From positions 930,001-994,000 of the forward strand of contig NZ_CP092190.1 in NCBI RefSeq assembly GCF_022344005.1: a stretch of DNA of 64,000 nt. Direction: 5' to 3'. Positions 10,887 to 21,436 of the stretch are shown in pieces (within the stretch, counting starts at the first letter, position 1; each line of letters begins with the position of its first letter). This DNA is from Deinococcus sp. KNUC1210 (lineage in GTDB: Bacteria; Deinococcota; Deinococci; Deinococcales; Deinococcaceae). Made by a program: the position numbers and the translations under genes. The notes beneath the pieces are model-generated. The model ran no database searches. It was not told the origin of the DNA and saw only the letters and a list, made by a program, of their open reading frames with translations.

Positions 10887-11693
10887 CTATTCCTGATCTT
10901 TCCCCAGTTCCATGCTGCGCTGCGTGGCAGCCACCACTGCCGAGATCAGGCCGCCGCGCACGCCTGCCTTTTCCAGCGCTTCGATGCCCGCGATGGTCGT
11001 GCCGCCGGGGCTGGCGACCTCGTCTTTGAGCATGCCGGGGTGCGCCCGCGACAGCAGCAGGTCGCCGCTGGCCGACAGCAGCCGCGCCGCCAGTTCCTGC
11101 GCCAGCGCTCTGGGCAGGCCCATGCGAACGCCGCCGTCGGCCAGCGACTCGGCCACCACCGCCAGATAGGCCGGGCCGCTGGCACTCATCCCGGTGAACA
11201 CGTGCATCAGGTGCTCGCTCAGCTCGTAGACCTGCCCCACCGCCCCGAACAATTCGTGGGCAAATGCCACGTCTCCGGCGGTGTGCGCCTCGGGGGGCGC
11301 GGTCATCGCGGTCTGGGCCTGCCCGATGGTCGCGGCGAGGTTGGGCATCACGCGCACCACCCGGCGAGTGTGCAGGCGGCGGCTGAGCGTTTCGGTGCTC
11401 ACGCCCGCCAGCGTGCTGATGTAGCCCCGCCCTTCTCCACCGGGCAGCGGCGCAGACAGCCACTCGCTGATATCCGGCAGGATGCGCGGCTGCACGCTCA
11501 GCAGCACGTGGGGCGCGTTGCCCAGCTGGCGCTCGTCCAGCACCTGCACGCCGAAGCGCTCCGACAACGCCTCTGTGCGCTCGGTGTTGGCATCCAGCAG
11601 GCCGATCTCCTGCGGCTGAAGCACGCCCCGCCGCAGAATGCCTTCCAGCAGAGACAATCCCAGTTTTCCGACTCCCACGATGGCAAGCTTCAT
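10887..11693 (-). CDS. proC: pyrroline-5-carboxylate reductase
   Basis: Last step of proline synthesis: NAD(P)H reduction of 1-pyrroline-5-carboxylate. 268 residues from [12 protein letters not shown], which is the Rossmann motif itself; the open frame extends 45 codons further upstream but those residues are not ProC-like, and TACACT lies 7 nt before this ATG (11701-11706). [18 protein letters not shown] near 109 and the dimerisation region [24 protein letters not shown] near 210 are diagnostic. Cytoplasmic. Divergent from prmA. Confidence 0.95.
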   Translation of the reverse strand: MKLAIVGVGKLGLSLLEGILRRGVLQPQEIGLLDANTERTEALSERFGVQVLDERQLGNAPHVLLSVQPRILPDISEWLSAPLPGGEGRGYISTLAGVSTETLSRRLHTRRVVRVMPNLAATIGQAQTAMTAPPEAHTAGDVAFAHELFGAVGQVYELSEHLMHVFTGMSASGPAYLAVVAESLADGGVRMGLPRALAQELAARLLSASGDLLLSRAHPGMLKDEVASPGGTTIAGIEALEKAGVRGGLISAVVAATQRSMELGKDQE

Positions 11694-11788
11694 GAGCGGC
11701 AGTGTAGCGTTCTGCCTGTGTGCGCCCCGGCCCCGGACTATACGCGGCGAACTCCGGGCAGCCCTCCCCTGGCCGGACGGAATTTCTA

Positions 11789-11794
11789 TACACT
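11789..11794 (+). promoter_or_regulatory. -10 element TACACT, leaderless promoter of prmA
   Basis: TACACT followed by GCCCGC and ATG 11801; the same hexamer and spacing as at 5599. The proC promoter (TACACT at 11701-11706, minus strand) lies about 85 bp away facing the other direction. Confidence 0.55.
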
Positions 11795-11800
11795 GCCCGC

Positions 11801-12643
11801 ATGTTGGTCTACCGCCTGCCCGGAACATTAGAAGACGAGGAATTGACCGCCCTGCTGTGGGAGGCGGGCGCGACCGGCCTGGAGGAGCGCGGCGGTCTGC
11901 TGCGGGCGTACTTCGAGGAGGAGCAGCCTTTCACCGAGTGGCCCGATCTGGCGGGCGGCGAGTGGCTGGAGGAAGAAGACCGCGACTGGCAGGCCGAGTG
12001 GAAACAGAGCCTGCGCCCCGTGCAGGCCGGGCGCGTCACGGTGGTGCCCGGCTGGCTGCTGCACGAGGTGCCGCCCGGTCAGGTGCCGCTGATCATCGAA
12101 CCCGGCATGGCCTTCGGCACCGGGCACCACGCCACCACCCGCATGGCGGTCGAGGCGCTGAGCGCTCTGGATCTGGAAGGCCAGACGGTGCTGGACGTGG
12201 GCACCGGCTCGGGTGTGCTGGCGATGGCGGCGAGCCTGCTGGGCGCGAGCGAGGCGCTGGGGCTGGATATCGACCCGCTCACCATTCCGGTCGCCTTCGA
12301 GAACGCCGAGGCCAACGGCTTTGTCAAGGACGCGCCGGGCCTGCACCACACGGCCACCGGACGGCGACTGAACTTCATGGAAGGCACGCTGGACGGCGAG
12401 GACATCGAGGACAGCGGGCGCTACGACGTGCTGGTCGCCAACCTGTATGCCGAACTTCATGATCTGCTGGCCCCCGATTACCGCACCTCGCTGAGAGCGG
12501 GCGGCCCGCTGATCCTGACGGGCATTCTGGAACCCCGGCTGCCGCTGGTACGGGCCGCGCTGGAACGCGAGGGCTTTCTCGACGTGCAGGAGCGGCTGGA
12601 CGGCGAATGGGCGCTGGTGACGGCCAGAAACGGTGAGGACTAG
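11801..12643 (+). CDS. prmA: ribosomal protein L11 methyltransferase
   Basis: SAM-dependent methylation of ribosomal protein L11. 280 residues: a short N-terminal L11-binding domain rich in acidic residues, then a class I methyltransferase fold with [18 protein letters not shown] near 98, SAM motif [15 protein letters not shown] near 129, LGLDIDP near 150, and ANLYAELHD near 213 in place of the usual N-P-L-L style motif IV. Followed 65 bp later by rsmE, another ribosome methyltransferase, a common pairing. Confidence 0.93.
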   Translation: MLVYRLPGTLEDEELTALLWEAGATGLEERGGLLRAYFEEEQPFTEWPDLAGGEWLEEEDRDWQAEWKQSLRPVQAGRVTVVPGWLLHEVPPGQVPLIIEPGMAFGTGHHATTRMAVEALSALDLEGQTVLDVGTGSGVLAMAASLLGASEALGLDIDPLTIPVAFENAEANGFVKDAPGLHHTATGRRLNFMEGTLDGEDIEDSGRYDVLVANLYAELHDLLAPDYRTSLRAGGPLILTGILEPRLPLVRAALEREGFLDVQERLDGEWALVTARNGED

Positions 12644-12708
12644 GACGCCGTGAGCGGCAGATCGCCGGGCTTCCAGTTCCCGAGCACGGCCCAGAGGAGA
12701 CACCGAAG

Positions 12709-13395
12709 ATGCACCGCCTGAAAGTAGCTGCCCTGAGCGCCGAGATGAGCGTGCCACCCGCCGAACTGCACCACCTGCGGGTGCTGCGGCTGCGGCCCGG
12801 TGCCGAACTCCGGGTCTTCGACGGACAGGGCGCGGAGGCCAGCGCCACGCTGCTGCGGCTGGACGAGGGCGGCGCGTTGCTGGCACTGGGCGAGCGGCTG
12901 GAAAACACCCGCGAGACGCCCCAGCCGGTCACGCTGGCGGTGGCGCTGCTGAAGGGCGACAAGCTGAGCGATGTGGTGCGGGCCGCCACCGAACTGGGCG
13001 TGGCCCGCGTTCAGCTGCTTCAGACGCGCTACGCCGACGTGCCCGACATCGGAGAGCAGAAGCTGGTGCGCCTGCGCCGCATCGCCGCCGAGGCCAGCAA
13101 GCAGAGTCGGCGGGCTTTGGTGCCCGAGGTGCTGGCTCCCATGCCGCTCGCCCGCCTGCCGCTGGACGGCCAGGGATTCCTGGCGCACCCCGGTTCGGGC
13201 CTGCGGCTGCTCGACACGCTGCACTGGTCGGCCCCGGTCACGCTCGTCAGTGGGCCGGAAGGCGGCTTTTCCGCTCCGGAGGTGGAGGCGCTGACGCAGG
13301 CGGGCTTTCAGGCGATCACGCTGGGGCCGCGCATCCTGCGGGCCGAAACCGCGCCGCTGGCCCTGCTGGGCGCACTGGCCGCCAGCGGGGTCTGA
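12709..13395 (+). CDS. rsmE: 16S rRNA m3U1498 methyltransferase
   Basis: 228 residues of the SPOUT superfamily. N-terminal PUA-like domain (LHHLRVLRLRPGAELRVFDGQG), then the trefoil-knot domain with VALLKGDKLSDVVRAATELGVARV, SRRALVPEV, LVSGPEGGFSAPEVE and the C-terminal LGPRILRAETAPLALL. All hallmark motifs are present. GAGGAGAC ahead of the ATG acts as ribosome binding site. Methylates U1498 in helix 44 of 16S rRNA. Confidence 0.95.
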   Translation: MHRLKVAALSAEMSVPPAELHHLRVLRLRPGAELRVFDGQGAEASATLLRLDEGGALLALGERLENTRETPQPVTLAVALLKGDKLSDVVRAATELGVARVQLLQTRYADVPDIGEQKLVRLRRIAAEASKQSRRALVPEVLAPMPLARLPLDGQGFLAHPGSGLRLLDTLHWSAPVTLVSGPEGGFSAPEVEALTQAGFQAITLGPRILRAETAPLALLGALAASGV

Positions 13396-13442
13396 CCCGG
13401 CCTGAACCCGGCGCTTCATTCCGGTGCGCTATCATCCGGCGC

Positions 13443-14519
13443 GTGTCTGTTCCCCGTTCTGCCGCGCCTCTACAGCTTCTGCTCACCGACGACGCCCACC
13501 TGTACGACGAGGTGGTGCGCTCGATGCCCGTCACGAGTGCCCTTCAGGGCTGGGGCTACGGCGAGGCCCGCCGCACGCTGGGACAGGTGCCGCTGCGCTA
13601 CCTGATTCAGCAGGGTGGGCGCACCGTCGGCGCTGTGCAGCTGCTGAGAAAACGGCTGGTGCCGGGCTTCAGCACGCTGTATGCCCCGCGTGGCCCGGCG
13701 CTGGAATCGCTCGATCTGCTGCCCGGTCTGGCGGCGGCGATCCGCACGGTGGCCCGGCCCAGCGACGCGCTCATCAAGATCGAGCCGCCCACCTTCTATG
13801 CCCCCGACGCTATTCCGGACAGCTTCGGGCGCTGGCAACGCACCGAGTCCGAGCAGCCGGAACACACCATCGTCAGCGATCTGCGTGCGCCGGAAGACAC
13901 GCTGTTTGCGGGCCTGCACAGCATGGCGCGGCGCAACGTGCGGGCCGCCCAGAAATTCGGCGTGACGGTGGGCCGTGACGAAAATTTCGAAGACTTCTGG
14001 GAGATTTTTACCGCCACCAACGAACGCGCCAAACTCGGAGCCTTCCCCAAAAGCTATTACCAGACGATGCTGAGCGAGGGCAACGCATACGGCGGCGAGG
14101 CCTACGTGGTGCTGGCGCGGCACGAGGGCAAGGCGCTGGCGGGCGGCTTTTTTCTGAGCATGGGCAGCGGCACGTATTACCTGTTCGGCGGCAGCGTGAA
14201 AGACGAGCGGCCCACCGAGTCGGGCGAGGCTCGCAAGGACGTGAAGGCACCGACCGCTTTTTACTGGGGCGCGATGCTCGACGCCAAGGCGCACGGCTAC
14301 ACGCTGTTCGACTTCTGGGGCATTCCGCGCACCATCAGCGAGGACAAGCACAGCATCGGGCTGGTCAGGATGAAGGAGAGTTTCGGCGGCGAGAAGGTGT
14401 GGTATCCGGCCTACAGCCTGCCGCTCAGCCCGCTGGCCCCGGCCATTGCGCGGGTACTGCGGATGCGTAAGACCCAGAACAACCTGCGAAAGCGCGGGAG
14501 TGCCGATGACGTGCTGTAA
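13443..14519 (+). CDS. FemA/FemX-family peptidoglycan bridge aminoacyltransferase
   Basis: 358 residues of the Fem (two GNAT-like subdomains) family: WGYGEARRTLGQVPLRYLIQQ near 36, TIVSDLRAPEDTLFAGLHSMARRNVRAAQKFGV near 143, GGFFLSMGSGTYYLFGGS and the C-terminal TLFDFWGIP. Fem enzymes transfer an amino acid from aminoacyl-tRNA to the peptidoglycan precursor; Deinococcus peptidoglycan carries glycine bridges on ornithine, so a glycyltransferase role is likely but inferred. Start is GTG, with TATCAT 7 nt upstream. Confidence 0.85.
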   Translation: MSVPRSAAPLQLLLTDDAHLYDEVVRSMPVTSALQGWGYGEARRTLGQVPLRYLIQQGGRTVGAVQLLRKRLVPGFSTLYAPRGPALESLDLLPGLAAAIRTVARPSDALIKIEPPTFYAPDAIPDSFGRWQRTESEQPEHTIVSDLRAPEDTLFAGLHSMARRNVRAAQKFGVTVGRDENFEDFWEIFTATNERAKLGAFPKSYYQTMLSEGNAYGGEAYVVLARHEGKALAGGFFLSMGSGTYYLFGGSVKDERPTESGEARKDVKAPTAFYWGAMLDAKAHGYTLFDFWGIPRTISEDKHSIGLVRMKESFGGEKVWYPAYSLPLSPLAPAIARVLRMRKTQNNLRKRGSADDVL

Positions 14520-14596
14520 GGCGGCGGCAGGGCGGAGCGGCAAAGCGGGCGGGCCGATGTGTCCGGGCCGCTGCCTTTCCGGGAACCCCCCCGCTG

Positions 14597-15346
14597 ATGC
14601 CGCTGCACGATACGCCGCTGGCCCTGCTCGGCTACCCTGCCGACGCCGCCCGCAGGCTGCGCGACCTGGGCCTCACGGCGCTCTCGCTTCCTGCCGAACC
14701 GCTGGCAAAGGTGCTGGACGCCTGTGCGCCGCTGGCCTTCACGGGCGCACTGATCGCCCCGGCGCTTCAGGCAGCGGTGCTGGCCGCCTCGCGCCCCGAC
14801 AGCGCGGCCAAGCGTGCTGGAGCCGCCGACGCCCTGAGCTTCGCCGGAGGGCTGCACAGCACGCACACCCTTCCCGACGCGCTGCTGGACGCCCTGGAGC
14901 AGAGCGGCTACCCGGTGCGCGGCGCACACGCCCTGATCATCGGGGAGCGCGGCGACCTGGGAGCGGGCCTGGCCCTGACGCGCCTGGGCCTGAGCAGCCT
15001 GACCCTGGCCGCATCGTCTCACCCGGACGCCGAGCAGCTGCTGAAAGACCTGCCCAGAGGCGTCCGGGCGCACGCGACCACCCGGCAAGACTCGGCGTTG
15101 CCCACTCTGGCCGAACGCGCCGACCTGATCGTTCTGACAGCAGGCATGATGCCGCCGGGCGTGCTGCAACCGTTCCACGCCCTGCTCGACCTGACCGGAC
15201 GCGCCGGAACGACCGCCACCCGCGCCGGAGCCAGCCTCGTGCCGCTCGGTCAGTTACCGGAACTGCGCCTGAGCCGCAGGCTGGTGCACGCCACCGGACA
15301 ACGCTTTGCCCCGGACGCGCTGAGCGAACTGGCCGGGCTGTTCTAG
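14597..15346 (+). CDS. shikimate dehydrogenase-like protein lacking catalytic residues
   Basis: 249 residues. Overall order resembles AroE: N-terminal domain with LALLGYPA, then FAGGLHSTHTLPDALLDALEQSGYPVRGAHALIIGERGDLGAGLALTRLGLSSLTLAA, a Rossmann segment where GERGDLGAG replaces GAGGAA. The place where AroE has NVTxPHK reads LIAPALQAAV, so the catalytic lysine is missing, and the NTD motif (catalytic Asp) is not seen. I infer a paralogue with altered or lost activity. RBS unclear. Same strand as the Fem gene, 77 bp downstream. Confidence 0.55.
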   Translation: MPLHDTPLALLGYPADAARRLRDLGLTALSLPAEPLAKVLDACAPLAFTGALIAPALQAAVLAASRPDSAAKRAGAADALSFAGGLHSTHTLPDALLDALEQSGYPVRGAHALIIGERGDLGAGLALTRLGLSSLTLAASSHPDAEQLLKDLPRGVRAHATTRQDSALPTLAERADLIVLTAGMMPPGVLQPFHALLDLTGRAGTTATRAGASLVPLGQLPELRLSRRLVHATGQRFAPDALSELAGLF

Positions 15347-15389
15347 AGCAGATCTGCGACGAAAGGCTTCACCTGGAGCCGACTTCGGC

Positions 15390-16346
15390 CTATTCCTCTT
15401 CCAGCACCGCTTTTGCCGTCACCTCGTCCACGATCAGGCGGCGAAGCAGACCGCCCTGGAGCGCTCCGTGCAGCGCCCGCACCTTGCCCAGCCCGCTGAC
15501 CACGCAGACGGTGTCGGGGGCGCGGCGCACCAGACTCAGGTCGGGGCCGCTGGCACGGGCATTGAGCGTCAGGCCCTGATAGCTGCCGTCGGCGCGGTAG
15601 AACACCGTGGCAATGTCGCCCACAGCGCCCTCGCTGCTCAGAACCTGCACGTCGTCGGCGTCGAGGTATCCGGCTGAATATACGTGGCTGGGCGTCTGGG
15701 CCGTGTGGCTGCCCACCGAATACAGCAGCAGATCGGCCCGCTCCTGCAGGGCCAGCACGTGCCGCACGCTGCGTTCGCGCCACATCGCCTGTTTGGTGGC
15801 GGGGTCGTCGAAGAAGGTCGGCACCGGAAACAGGTGAGCCTGCGCCCCGTAGTTGCGGGCAAAGCGCAGGATGGTATCCGAGACGAACCCGCTGACGAAA
15901 TCGCTGTCGTTGGCCGAGCCGTTGAGCTGCACGAACCTCAGATCGGGCACGGTTCTGGGCGTCAGGGCGCGGCTCACGGCGTCCAGGGTGTTGCCCCAGG
16001 CCAGCCCCACCACCTGCCCCGGCAGCAGCAGGGTATTCAGCAGGGTGGCGCAGGCGGTCGCCACACGGGCCAGCCACACCGCCTCGCTGCTGCCCGGCGG
16101 CACACTCACCACCTGGGCGCTCAGGAACGGATAGCGGCGCTGCAACTCGGCAGCCAGCGCCTGCGGAGGCACGCCCGCATCGTGAATGCGAATCTCGACC
16201 AGTCCGGTGCGGCGGGCAAACGACAGCAGCCGCGACACCTTCGGGCGCGACAGGCCCAGTTCGCGGGCCACCGCGTCGGTCGTCAGGCCCTGATGGTAGT
16301 AGAGGCGGGCCACATTGAGTGCCAGTGTCGCCTGATCTTCGGTCAT
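15390..16346 (-). CDS. SorC/DeoR-type sugar-binding transcriptional regulator
   Basis: 318 residues. N-terminal helix-turn-helix (LYYHQGLTTDAVARELGLSRPKVSRLLSFA, about 14-43) and a C-terminal sugar-isomerase-like effector domain (LAWGNTLDAVSRAL, VQLNGSAND, LLLYSVGSHTAQTPSHVYSAGYLD). Divergent from glpK-glpD, so it most likely controls them, with glycerol 3-phosphate or a related phosphate as inferred effector. The start region is duplicated: a second ATG at 16369 sits 6 nt after TATGCT but is out of frame by one base (see the separate entry), so the true N-terminus may be about 8 residues longer. Confidence 0.88.
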   Translation of the reverse strand: MTEDQATLALNVARLYYHQGLTTDAVARELGLSRPKVSRLLSFARRTGLVEIRIHDAGVPPQALAAELQRRYPFLSAQVVSVPPGSSEAVWLARVATACATLLNTLLLPGQVVGLAWGNTLDAVSRALTPRTVPDLRFVQLNGSANDSDFVSGFVSDTILRFARNYGAQAHLFPVPTFFDDPATKQAMWRERSVRHVLALQERADLLLYSVGSHTAQTPSHVYSAGYLDADDVQVLSSEGAVGDIATVFYRADGSYQGLTLNARASGPDLSLVRRAPDTVCVVSGLGKVRALHGALQGGLLRRLIVDEVTAKAVLEEE

Positions 16347-16381
16347 CGCGCCGCCTGATCGTGGGTCATGCCGTGAGCATA
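16343..16381 (-). promoter_or_regulatory. leaderless promoter with 8-codon upstream frame and duplicated start
   Basis: TATGCT (16376-16381) is six bases before ATG 16369. That ATG opens an 8-codon frame (MTHDQAAR) whose TGA overlaps the regulator ATG (16346). The two start regions are near-copies, ATGACCnnnGATCAGGCG, 23 bp apart. Either a coupled upstream ORF or, with one base missing, an N-terminal extension of the regulator. Confidence 0.5.
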
Positions 16382-16405
16382 CGACGCGAACTGCGGCAGC
16401 ACAAT

Positions 16406-16449
16406 GAACAGGCGTTCGCGGGTGCTTGACAAGCGTTCAGGAGGCGTTC
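16406..16449. promoter_or_regulatory. glpK promoter and operator repeats
   Basis: AATGAACA-N3-GTTC begins at 16403 and contains GAAC/GTTC arms (16406-16417). GCGTTC recurs at 16412, 16433 and 16444, that is 21 and 11 bp apart, two turns and one turn of DNA. TTGACA at 16426-16431 looks like the -35 box, with CACAGT 17 bp later as a weak -10. The repeats overlap the promoter. Confidence 0.55.
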
Positions 16450-16515
16450 ACAGTACGGGCAGACGCTGTAAATCCGTGTGCCTACACTTCCCGCCGCTCT
16501 TCAGGAGGACGCCAC

Positions 16516-18030
<1,515 letters not shown>

Positions 18031-18050
18031 ACGAACGCCCGCTCACCAAT

Positions 18051-18062
18051 GAACATCTGTTC
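18051..18062. promoter_or_regulatory. second glp operator-like site between glpK and glpD
   Basis: GAAC-ATCT-GTTC, within AATGAACA-N3-GTTC, repeats the pattern found upstream of glpK. A further loose pair GTGAA/TTCAC follows at 18065-18085. Probably a second binding site of the divergent SorC-type regulator. Confidence 0.5.
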
Positions 18063-18152
18063 CTGTGAAAAGATCAAGTGTTCACGCTGGGCGAGCAGGG
18101 CGGCGCAGCGTTCCGGCCTCTCCCCTTCACCCGCATTCAAAGGACTGTCTGC

Positions 18153-19732
18153 ATGACCACGCCACACCAGACCACCCCTGCCGCCGTTTCTGCCCGCACT
18201 GCCGTCGCCGCACAGCTCGAAGACCCCACACCCTGGGATGTCCTGGTGATCGGCGGGGGCGCGTCGGGCCTGGGAACCGCCGTCGAGGCCGCCACACGCG
18301 GCTACCGCACGCTGCTGCTCGAAGCCCACGATTATGCCAAGGGAACCAGCAGCCGAAGCACCAAGCTCGTGCATGGCGGAGTGCGCTATCTGGCACAGGG
18401 GAACGTGTCGCTGGTGCGCGAGGCGCTGCGCGAACGCGGCCTGCTGAAACAGAATGCGCCGCATCTGGTGCGTGACCTGGGCTTTCTGATCGCGGCGTAT
18501 ACCTGGTGGTCGGCTCCCTTTTACGGCATCGGCCTGAAGATGTACGACCTGCTGGCGGGCAGACTGAACCTGCAGAACAGCCGCTACATCAGCGCCGAGG
18601 AAGCCCTGAAACGCACGCCCACCCTGAAGAAAGCCGGGCTGAAGGGCGGCATCCTGTACTTCGACGGGCAGTTCGACGACTCCCGTCTGGCGATCACGCT
18701 GCTCCGCACCTTCGAGGATCACGGCGGGACGGCGATCAACCACGCACCCGTCACGGGGCTGCACAAGAACGCGGCGGGCCGGATAGACGGAGCCACCGTG
18801 CGCGACGAGGAAAGCGGGCGCGAATACCAGATCAACGCGAAGGTGGTCGTCAATGCCACCGGGGTCTTCGTGGACGCGGTGCGGCGCATGGACGACGCGG
18901 GCGCAAAAGACATGCTCAGCCCCAGCCAGGGCGTGCATGTGGTGGTCGACCGACGCTTCCTGCCGGGCGACAGCGCGATCATGGTGCCGCGCACCGACGA
19001 CGGGCGGGTATTGTTCGCAGTGCCCTGGCACGACCATGTGGTGATCGGCACCACCGATACGCCCGTGCCGCAGACCAGCCTGGAACCCAGGGCGCTGCCG
19101 GAAGAGATCGACTTCATCCTTCAGACCGCCGCGCAGTACATGACGCCCGCCCCCACCCGCGCCGACGTACGCAGCGTGTACGTGGGCCTGCGCCCGCTCG
19201 TCAAGGCCGCCGAGGGCACCGATACCAAGGCGCTGTCACGCGACCACATCATCCGTATTTCCGACAGCGGCCTGATCACCCTGACCGGCGGCAAATGGAC
19301 GACGTACCGGCGTATGGGCGAAGACACCATCAACAGGGCTGCGACTCAGGCAGGGCTGCCCCCCGCCTGAGCCTGACGCCAGCACTGCACCTGCACGGCT
19401 GGACCACCGACGAAGCGGATCAGCACTGGCGGGTGTACGGCACCGATGCCGCAAAGATTCAGCAGCTGGAAGGAGCAGGAACGCTGCTGCACCCGGAGCT
19501 GCCCTATACCGAGGCCGAGGTGCGCTGGGCCGCCCGCATGGAGCAGGCCCGCACCGTGGAAGACGTGCTGAGCCGCCGTCTGCGGGCGCTGCTGCTGAAT
19601 GCCCGCGCCAGCAGCGAGGCCGCGCCCAGGGTGGCAGCCATCCTGGCGGAGGAACTGGGCCGGGACGCTGCCTGGCAGGCCGCGCAGGTGGCGGAGTATC
19701 AGGCGCTGGCGGCAGGGTACGTACTGCCCTGA
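18153..19732 (+). CDS. glpD: glycerol-3-phosphate dehydrogenase, interrupted by one missing C
   Basis: FAD enzyme of the inner membrane oxidising glycerol 3-phosphate to dihydroxyacetone phosphate and feeding electrons to quinone. ATG 18153 has AAGGACTG upstream; the earlier in-frame ATG at 18078 is less likely. FAD motif VIGGGASGLGTAVEAATRGY near 32, STKLVHGGVRYL near 70, PWHDHVVIGTTDT, and GLITLTGGKWTTYRRMGED near 385. At 19359-19364 there are six C; seven would join QAGLPP to RLSLTPALHLHGW and the C-terminal domain (EVRWAARMEQARTVEDVLSRRLR) to TGA 19732. Restored length 526. As given, the frame stops at 19370. Confidence 0.93.
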
Positions 19733-19735
19733 GCG

Positions 19736-20245
19736 CTACAGCCGCAGCACCACGCCCAACCCCAGGCCCAGCAGCACCACCAGAATGGGCGGCACGCGGG
19801 TGAAGCGCACCAAGGCGAAGGAGAGCAGCGCCACCAGCAGGGCGGGCGCACCCGTGACGCTGCCACGCGCCAGCACCACCAGCCCGGCCAACAGCAGACC
19901 GGCTCCCAGCGGCAGCAGCGCCCGGTACAGCCGCGCCAGCAATGGAGAACCGCGCTGCGTGAAGATAAAGACCGTCAGGACCACCAGTGCGGGCGGCAGG
20001 AAGAACCCCGATAACGCGGCCAGACTGCCCGCCAGTCCTGAGGCCGCGTAACCATACAGCAGGATGCACAGAACGTTGGGGCCGGGCAGAAGTTGACCCA
20101 GCGCGTACCCCTGGGCGAACTGTGCCTGGGTCAGCCAGTGCTGCTGCTCGACCACCGCCTGTCCCATCGCCGCCAGATTGACCGAGCCGAACGACAGCAG
20201 TCCCAGGCGGGCGAAGACCCCGAAGACCGTCAGCAGGTCGATCAT
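19736..20245 (-). CDS. chromate transporter domain protein, second half
   Basis: 169 residues, one CHR domain: LGLLSFGSVNLAAM near 12, GYALGQLLPGPNVLCILLYGYAASGLAGSLAAL, then about five hydrophobic helices. Short-chain ChrA proteins work as pairs of half-size subunits of opposite topology. Its ATG overlaps the inferred TGA of the upstream half gene (ATGA). Chromate export is the family role; sulfate or another oxyanion is possible. It ends 3 bp from the convergent glpD stop. Confidence 0.85.
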   Translation of the reverse strand: MIDLLTVFGVFARLGLLSFGSVNLAAMGQAVVEQQHWLTQAQFAQGYALGQLLPGPNVLCILLYGYAASGLAGSLAALSGFFLPPALVVLTVFIFTQRGSPLLARLYRALLPLGAGLLLAGLVVLARGSVTGAPALLVALLSFALVRFTRVPPILVVLLGLGLGVVLRL

Positions 20246-20810
20246 TCCAGGGCCGATCCCCGGCGTCCGGGGGGCGCTGCAACAGCATCCCCAGCGGCAC
20301 CAGGACCAGGAGCGCGATCAGCGTTCCGTCGTGAAGCGCGAGGGCCAGCGCACAGGTCAGCAGCGCTGTGACCACCGCCAGCGGAGTACGAAAGGTATGT
20401 TTCAGTATGCCCAGTGCCGCCGCCACACTGATCCCGAACGCCGCCGCCGCCGCGCCCGACAGCGCCTGCTCGACGGGACCGGACAGCCGAACAGCGCCGC
20501 CGACGAACAGGACCGAGACAGCCAGCATCATCAGCGAGCCGGGCAACAGCAGGCCAGCCAGTGCCGCTGCTGCGCCCTGCACACCGCTCAGCCGATAGCC
20601 CAGCAGCACCGACAGATTGCCGTTGTTGGAGCCGGGCAACGTCTGGGCAAAGGTGCTGAGTTCGGCAAAGACCCGGTCATCCAGCCAGCCTTCACGCCGG
20701 ACCAGGGCCAGCAGATGTGCGTTCAGCCCGCCGCCGAACGCACTCAGTCCCACCTTCAGAAACCCCATGAACACCCGCCACACCCTGACCCGAGTCGGTG
20801 AATCCGTCAT
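20242..20810 (-). CDS. chromate transporter domain protein, first half (probable frameshift)
   Basis: Starts MTDSPTRVRVWRVFMGFLKVGLSAFGGG, with the conserved FLKVGxxAFGGG motif, followed by FAQTLPGSNNGNLSVLLGYRL and hydrophobic helices. ATG 20810 has TATGCT 7 nt upstream (20818-20823). A run of six G (plus strand 20269-20274) breaks the frame: with seven, the protein ends after about 189 residues at a TGA overlapping the next ATG. Without it the frame runs on for 330 further residues of non-protein-like sequence antisense to the neighbouring gene. I take the short version. Confidence 0.78.
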
Positions 20811-20902
20811 GGCGATCAGCATAATCCCGACCTGATATTTCTGTTGTCACTGAAGGGGAAACAGTGCCTTGCACGTTCGGTCCTGCCCTGGCCTCTAGCC
20901 GC

Positions 20903-20908
20903 TATCCT
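20903..20908 (+). promoter_or_regulatory. -10 element TATCCT, leaderless promoter
   Basis: TATCCT, six bases, then ATG 20915, which sets the start of the YjbQ-like gene. Confidence 0.5.
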
Positions 20909-20914
20909 CGCCCC

Positions 20915-21340
20915 ATGTGGCATTCCACCGACCTCACCCTCAGGCCCTACCCCCGAGGCTTTCACCTGATTACCCGCGAGGTGGTGGCCGCGCTGCCGCA
21001 ACTCGCACACATCCGGACCGGGCTGTTACATGTGTTCATTCGGCATACCAGCGCCAGCCTGACGCTCAGCGAGAACGCTTCGCTCGAGGTGCGCCGCGAT
21101 TTCGAGCGCTATTTCAACCATGTGGTGCCGGATGGCTGGCCCGCCTTTCAGCACACCGACGAGGGACCGGACGACATGGCCGCCCACGTCAAGGCGGCGC
21201 TGCTGGGCAACTCGCTGACGTTGCCTGTGCGCGGCGGGAGGCTGCATCTGGGAACGTGGCAGGGCATCTATCTGTGCGAACACCGAGATGCGGGCGGCCC
21301 GCGCAGCCTGACCCTGACGCTCAGCGGCGAAGAGAACTGA
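20915..21340 (+). CDS. YjbQ-family (UPF0047) protein
   Basis: 141 residues matching the YjbQ family: VFIRHTSASLTLSENAS near 42, RDFERYFNHVVPDGWPAFQHTDEGPDDMAAHVKAALLG, and GTWQGIYLCEHRD near 116. Conserved His/Asp/Glu residues suggest metal binding; the family has reported thiamin phosphate synthase side activity but its physiological role is unclear. Cytoplasmic. The TATCCT-N6-ATG spacing selects this start over the longer frame from 20864. Confidence 0.9.
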   Translation: MWHSTDLTLRPYPRGFHLITREVVAALPQLAHIRTGLLHVFIRHTSASLTLSENASLEVRRDFERYFNHVVPDGWPAFQHTDEGPDDMAAHVKAALLGNSLTLPVRGGRLHLGTWQGIYLCEHRDAGGPRSLTLTLSGEEN

Positions 21341-21436
21341 AACCGCGCTGACACGGCTTTTCGGGCATTCATCAATTCGAAATCGGCGGGACGTTTCGCC
21401 AGCCGGGAAGCCGCGCCCTGTGTTACGCTAACCCCC

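Noticed and set aside
19236..20241. C-terminal 330 residues of the 528-codon minus frame after the chromate transporter N-domain
   Set aside because: Composition is that of a shadow frame over the second chromate gene and glpD; one added G gives a clean end at an ATGA overlap.
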